Shown: positions 42,043 through 43,412 of the stretch, one piece after another
Layout: each line of letters begins with the position of its first letter
Position numbering within the stretch: the stretch's first letter is position 1
Assembly: GCA_946185745.1 (NCBI GenBank)
Contig: CAMHKQ010000019.1
Location: 1 to 43,412, forward strand
Length of the DNA stretch: 43,412 nucleotides
Direction of reading: 5' to 3'
From: an uncultured Bacteroidales bacterium
GTDB lineage: Bacteria > Bacteroidota > Bacteroidia > Bacteroidales > UBA932
Notes under the pieces: model-generated
Database searches by the model: none
Told to the model about the DNA's origin: nothing
Seen by the model: only the letters and a program-made list of their open reading frames with translations
Translations under genes and position numbers: made by a program

Positions 42043-42122
42043 TGGTGCTGTCTTGCAGCGGCAAAAAATCATTATATTTACTACAACATTATTTTTGCCC
42101 GAATATCAACCCATTCTGTAAG

Positions 42123-42602
42123 ATGATGCAGCCCCTCATACGAAGAGCGGAACCCCGCGACCTTGAAGTTGTCAACAAACTCCTGCAGCAGGTGCTGTCG
42201 GTCCATCACGACGGCCGTCCCGATCTCTTTCGGGAAACCGGTAAGAAATACACCGACGAAGAGCTTCTCGCCATTTTCGCCAATCCGGACACCCCGGTGT
42301 TTGTCTACGAGCTGGATGGAGCCGTGCTGGGCTATGCCTTCTGCGCGCTTCAGCATTCCGGCAGCGGAAGCCTCCGCCCCCTTGCCACCCTGTACATAGA
42401 CGACCTTTGCATTGATGAGAACGCCCGCGGCCGGCACATCGGAACGGCCCTGTTTGAATACGTGAAAGCTTTTGCCAAAGAAAAGGGCTGCTACAATGTT
42501 ACCCTGCATGTATGGGAATGCAACCCCGGAGCCAGGGCCTTCTACGAGTCGTTGGGCCTGGCTCCGCAATTCACCTCCATGGAGATGATTGTCGCTGAGT
42601 GA
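42123..42602 (+). CDS. GNAT family N-acetyltransferase
   Basis: A 159-residue acetyl-CoA-dependent acyltransferase. Motif A is YIDDLCIDENARGRHIGTALFEYV (about residues 98-121), with the acetyl-CoA loop RGRHIGTA, followed by CYNVTLHVWECNPGARAFYESLGL (motif B). The acceptor is unknown. I chose the ATG pair at 42123; the longer frame begins with TTG inside the site 3 region. A weak TATATTTA element (42073-42080) could be its -7. Site 3 lies upstream, but the spacing does not fit this gene. Confidence 0.9.
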   Translation: MMQPLIRRAEPRDLEVVNKLLQQVLSVHHDGRPDLFRETGKKYTDEELLAIFANPDTPVFVYELDGAVLGYAFCALQHSGSGSLRPLATLYIDDLCIDENARGRHIGTALFEYVKAFAKEKGCYNVTLHVWECNPGARAFYESLGLAPQFTSMEMIVAE

Positions 42603-42745
42603 TGCACGATAGGCAATGCCTTACGGTTTCGGCGTCAGCGTCCATTTAATATTCAGCGAGTTACAGTGATTTTGAAAATTTGGGTAAAACAATGGGACAA
42701 CAATTTAAAAGTATCTTTAGATTTCGAATAATAATTCGTACGTTC
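42603..42745. other. Intergenic AT-rich sequence, no gene seen
   Basis: The GC content falls sharply after the GNAT gene. The stretch holds TTTGGGTAAAACAATGGGAC-like sequence and no believable coding frame: the short open frame starting at 42680 runs on through the Fic promoter. No terminator hairpin is clear. Confidence 0.5.
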
Positions 42746-42797
42746 TGCGAATTAATTTTGTTATTTATTCGCAAATATTTATATTTGCTGCGAATTA
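42746..42797. promoter_or_regulatory. Operator-like repeat array at the fic promoter
   Basis: TGCGAATTA occurs at 42746-42754 and again at 42789-42797, 43 bp apart, with the inverse ATTCGCA at 42767-42773 between. The inverted repeat GCAAATATTTATATTTGC (42771-42788) covers the -7 element. A dimeric repressor bound here would block the promoter. Confidence 0.6.
42757..42787 (+). promoter_or_regulatory. fic promoter
   Basis: TTTG (42757-42760), 19 bp, TATATTTG (42780-42787), a full consensus match, predicts transcription from near 42793 and a 20-nt leader. Confidence 0.8.
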
Positions 42798-42812
42798 TAC
42801 GCCGAATCAACT

Positions 42813-43412
42813 ATGTGGATATACGAAAGATACGATTGGATGCACTTCAATTGGGACAGAGACAAGATTTCAGCACTTGCAGAAAGGGTCAGCACCAGTA
42901 TCGGATTTCTGCATGGCCGAATTGCTTCTCTTACGGAAGATGACAGGTCAGGCGCATCCGTAGAGATTCTCACGCAGGACATCGTTTCCTCTTTCCGCAT
43001 CGAAGGAATCAGTCTCAATACAGATGATGTGCGTTCTTCCATCGTCCGGCGCTTGGGTGTTACCAATATCGAAACCACCGGCACTTCCACCCATTTTATG
43101 GAGGGCGTAGTGGACATGATGCTGGACGCAACGCGGGGCTGCAGCATCCCACTGGACAGGGAACGCATCTTGGGGTGGCACAGTGCACTGTTCCCCACTG
43201 GGAAGAGCGGATCATATCCGATTACCGTAGGAAGCTACCGAGAAGGAGATGTCCAGGTAATCTCCGGTTCCATGGGACGTGAAAAAGTTCATTACATGGC
43301 GCCGCCAGCCTCCGACGTGAATGACTATATGGAAGAATTCATGTACTGGTTCAACAACGAGACCGGAATCTCCCACATCATCAGGTCTGCCATAGCCCAT
43401 CTTATCTTCGTG
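42813..43412 (+). CDS. DUF4172-Fic domain protein, N-terminal part (partial)
   Basis: The first 200 codons are inside the window. The N-terminus MWIYERYDWMHFNWDRDKISALAERVSTSIG and the line VEILTQDIVSSFRIEGISLNTDDVRSSIVRRLG are the DUF4172 pattern that precedes Fic domains; SSFRIEGI resembles the inhibitory helix region (S/T-x-x-x-E-G/N). The Fic core begins with ERILGWHSALFP and YREGDVQVISG, and the window ends at SAIAHLIFV, just before the expected HPFxDGNGR catalytic motif, so activity cannot be judged. Fic proteins add AMP or other groups to target proteins. The gene has an operator-rich promoter and lower GC than its neighbours, which suggests transfer. Confidence 0.85.
   Translation, partial: MWIYERYDWMHFNWDRDKISALAERVSTSIGFLHGRIASLTEDDRSGASVEILTQDIVSSFRIEGISLNTDDVRSSIVRRLGVTNIETTGTSTHFMEGVVDMMLDATRGCSIPLDRERILGWHSALFPTGKSGSYPITVGSYREGDVQVISGSMGREKVHYMAPPASDVNDYMEEFMYWFNNETGISHIIRSAIAHLIFV

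Noticed and set aside
42045..42080. Site 3 as activator site of the GNAT gene
   Set aside because: No TAnnTTTG stands at 21-22 bp on the plus side (42065-42072 reads AAAATCAT). The spacing fits only the kinase gene on the other strand.
42680..42943. 87-codon frame between the GNAT and Fic genes
   Set aside because: It spans the fic promoter, operator array and start codon, and its sequence resembles no protein.
1..43412. Search for tRNA, rRNA, insertion sequences and prophage genes
   Set aside because: Reading through the gaps gave no cloverleaf with a TTC-type arm, transposase or integrase. Most gaps are under 60 bp. A tRNAscan or ISfinder run would be needed for certainty.

Overview
The window is a GC-rich chromosomal stretch of a Bacteroidales-type bacterium, probably an uncultured gut or rumen lineage near Alistipes/Rikenellaceae. 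This is inferred from gene content (complete Bat operon, OmpA porin, periplasmic TPR histidine kinase, DUF4172-Fic protein, cysteine-free DksA-like protein) and from promoters of the Bacteroidota form TTTG/TTG-19..20-TAnnTTTG. Genes are tightly packed, often with ATGA or TAATG junctions. I see no tRNA, rRNA, CRISPR array or insertion sequence.

Layout. 1-1586: two tandem MFS transporters, the first cut by the window edge. 1605-2141: ssb. 2249-7091 (minus): a four-gene 2-oxoacid fermentation operon (iorA, iorB, aminotransferase, CoA-transferase) with its own promoter and terminator. 7136-11991 (minus): aroE, recJ, a SpoU methyltransferase and lysS. 12020-20591 (minus): exbB-exbD-tonB-rlu-era-parC-aroK-histidine phosphatase. 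20673-21868: a DksA-like protein and truA, which carries an in-frame dispersed repeat. 21892-29993 (plus): the aerotolerance operon moxR, DUF58, BatD-like membrane gene, batA, batB, batC and a batD-batE fusion. 30097-31266: a strongly expressed OmpA-type porin.

31339-36216 (minus) is a five-gene unit, fakA-fakB-GNAT-plsX-acp. It looks like a dedicated route for activating free fatty acids to acyl-phosphate, then acyl-ACP, and passing the acyl group to an unidentified acceptor.

36352-42003 holds a TMEM43-family membrane protein, a small lipoprotein, a C-terminal TMEM43-like fragment, a beta-flower repeat protein and a LuxR-type two-component system. Three copies of an 18-bp inverted repeat (ATRCATA-N4-TATGTAT type) lie 21-22 bp upstream of the -7 elements of four promoters in this block, including that of the kinase gene. 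This looks like a small, self-contained, undescribed regulon. The window ends with a GNAT acetyltransferase and, after an AT-rich gap with an operator-like repeat array, the start of a DUF4172-Fic protein cut at the edge.
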